Part shown: positions 29,909 to 30,211 of the stretch, in pieces | Layout: every line of letters starts with the position of its first letter | How positions within the stretch are numbered: the stretch's first letter is position 1 | Position numbers and translations under genes: made by a program | Assembly: GCA_020650975.1 (NCBI GenBank) | Contig: JAIPMN010000625.1 | Span: forward strand, 6,762-36,972 | Length of the DNA stretch: 30,211 bases | Reading direction: 5' to 3' | Source: Apostichopus californicus | Taxonomy: Eukaryota > Echinodermata > Holothuroidea > Aspidochirotida > Stichopodidae | The notes under the pieces: generated by a model | The model's input: the letters and a program-made list of their open reading frames with translations, nothing else | Told to the model about the DNA's origin: nothing | Databases searched by the model: none

Positions 29909-30211
29909 AAATGGCTTTTAACTGAAGGAAGTTACTTTTTGAAATGTTGAGTTTCAAGCTACAGGTAGAATTTATAAGTATTGTTATATTTACTCAATCT
30001 GGTTGAAATGTTTAAAGCTATTTATCACCCCTTTATGGTACAGCAACTTAGAAATTCCAGTCTTGAATTCATGAAACTCTCTCCCCAGTTGCCAATTGCC
30101 CCACAGAGGTGCCTGTGGTGTTCATTCATCTTGCAGGATTTAACCAAAAACTTTACACCCCCCCCGCACCCCCAACCCTTATGCCATTGTAAAGGCCGAA
30201 GCGTTTCTATT
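29909..30211. other. Flanking sequence after the minisatellite
   Basis: AT-rich noncoding sequence with a C-rich stretch at about 30157-30175. No coding exon, repeat or RNA gene was recognised. Confidence 0.7.

Overview
The window is a eukaryotic genomic segment from an animal. It holds most of one multi-exon protein-coding gene on the + strand, a DENN domain-containing protein 4 (DENND4) orthologue (human DENND4A/B/C; Drosophila Crag), a guanine-nucleotide exchange factor for Rab10-type GTPases. I reconstructed 24 coding exons between 254 and 28753. Phases agree at every junction and the exons sum to 1756 sense codons plus a TAG stop, with no frameshift or internal stop. The protein is close to vertebrate DENND4 at both ends and strongly diverged in the middle. 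With AT-rich introns of 0.27 to 6 kb, many young tandem repeats, GT-AG splicing and a single gene, this suggests a marine invertebrate deuterostome such as an echinoderm. That taxon call is inference only.

Layout: 1-102 is a pure C homopolymer, then the tail of an upstream intron. Exons 1-3 (254-6994) encode the uDENN module, including a 6-kb intron 2. Exons 4-7 (8011-10543) encode cDENN. Exons 8-10 (11347-14265) encode dDENN. Exons 11-14 (15179-18110) encode the linker and a PPR-like segment. Exons 15-17 (19650-23465) encode a long Ser/Thr/Asp-rich, probably disordered region. Exons 18-19 (24160-25126) encode a four-cysteine, zinc-ribbon-like motif and a second disordered stretch. Exons 20-24 (25393-28753) encode the conserved C-terminal domain. 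The 3' UTR and flank (28754-30211) contain degenerate repeats, an AATAAA signal and a 22-bp minisatellite. The N-terminal MABP domain, start codon and promoter must lie upstream of the window.

No second gene, tRNA, rRNA, CRISPR array or intact transposon was found. The remaining structure is mainly intronic: at least six separate local tandem duplications with units from 39 to about 440 bp, G-run clusters, a possible tRNA-derived SINE, and nuclear-receptor-like palindromes in intron 2. The most notable points are a block of three phase-1 symmetric exons that could be skipped in any combination, a possible premature-stop isoform at intron 15, repeats in the 3' UTR that echo the last coding sequence, and a minisatellite whose variation falls mostly on the centre of a short palindrome.
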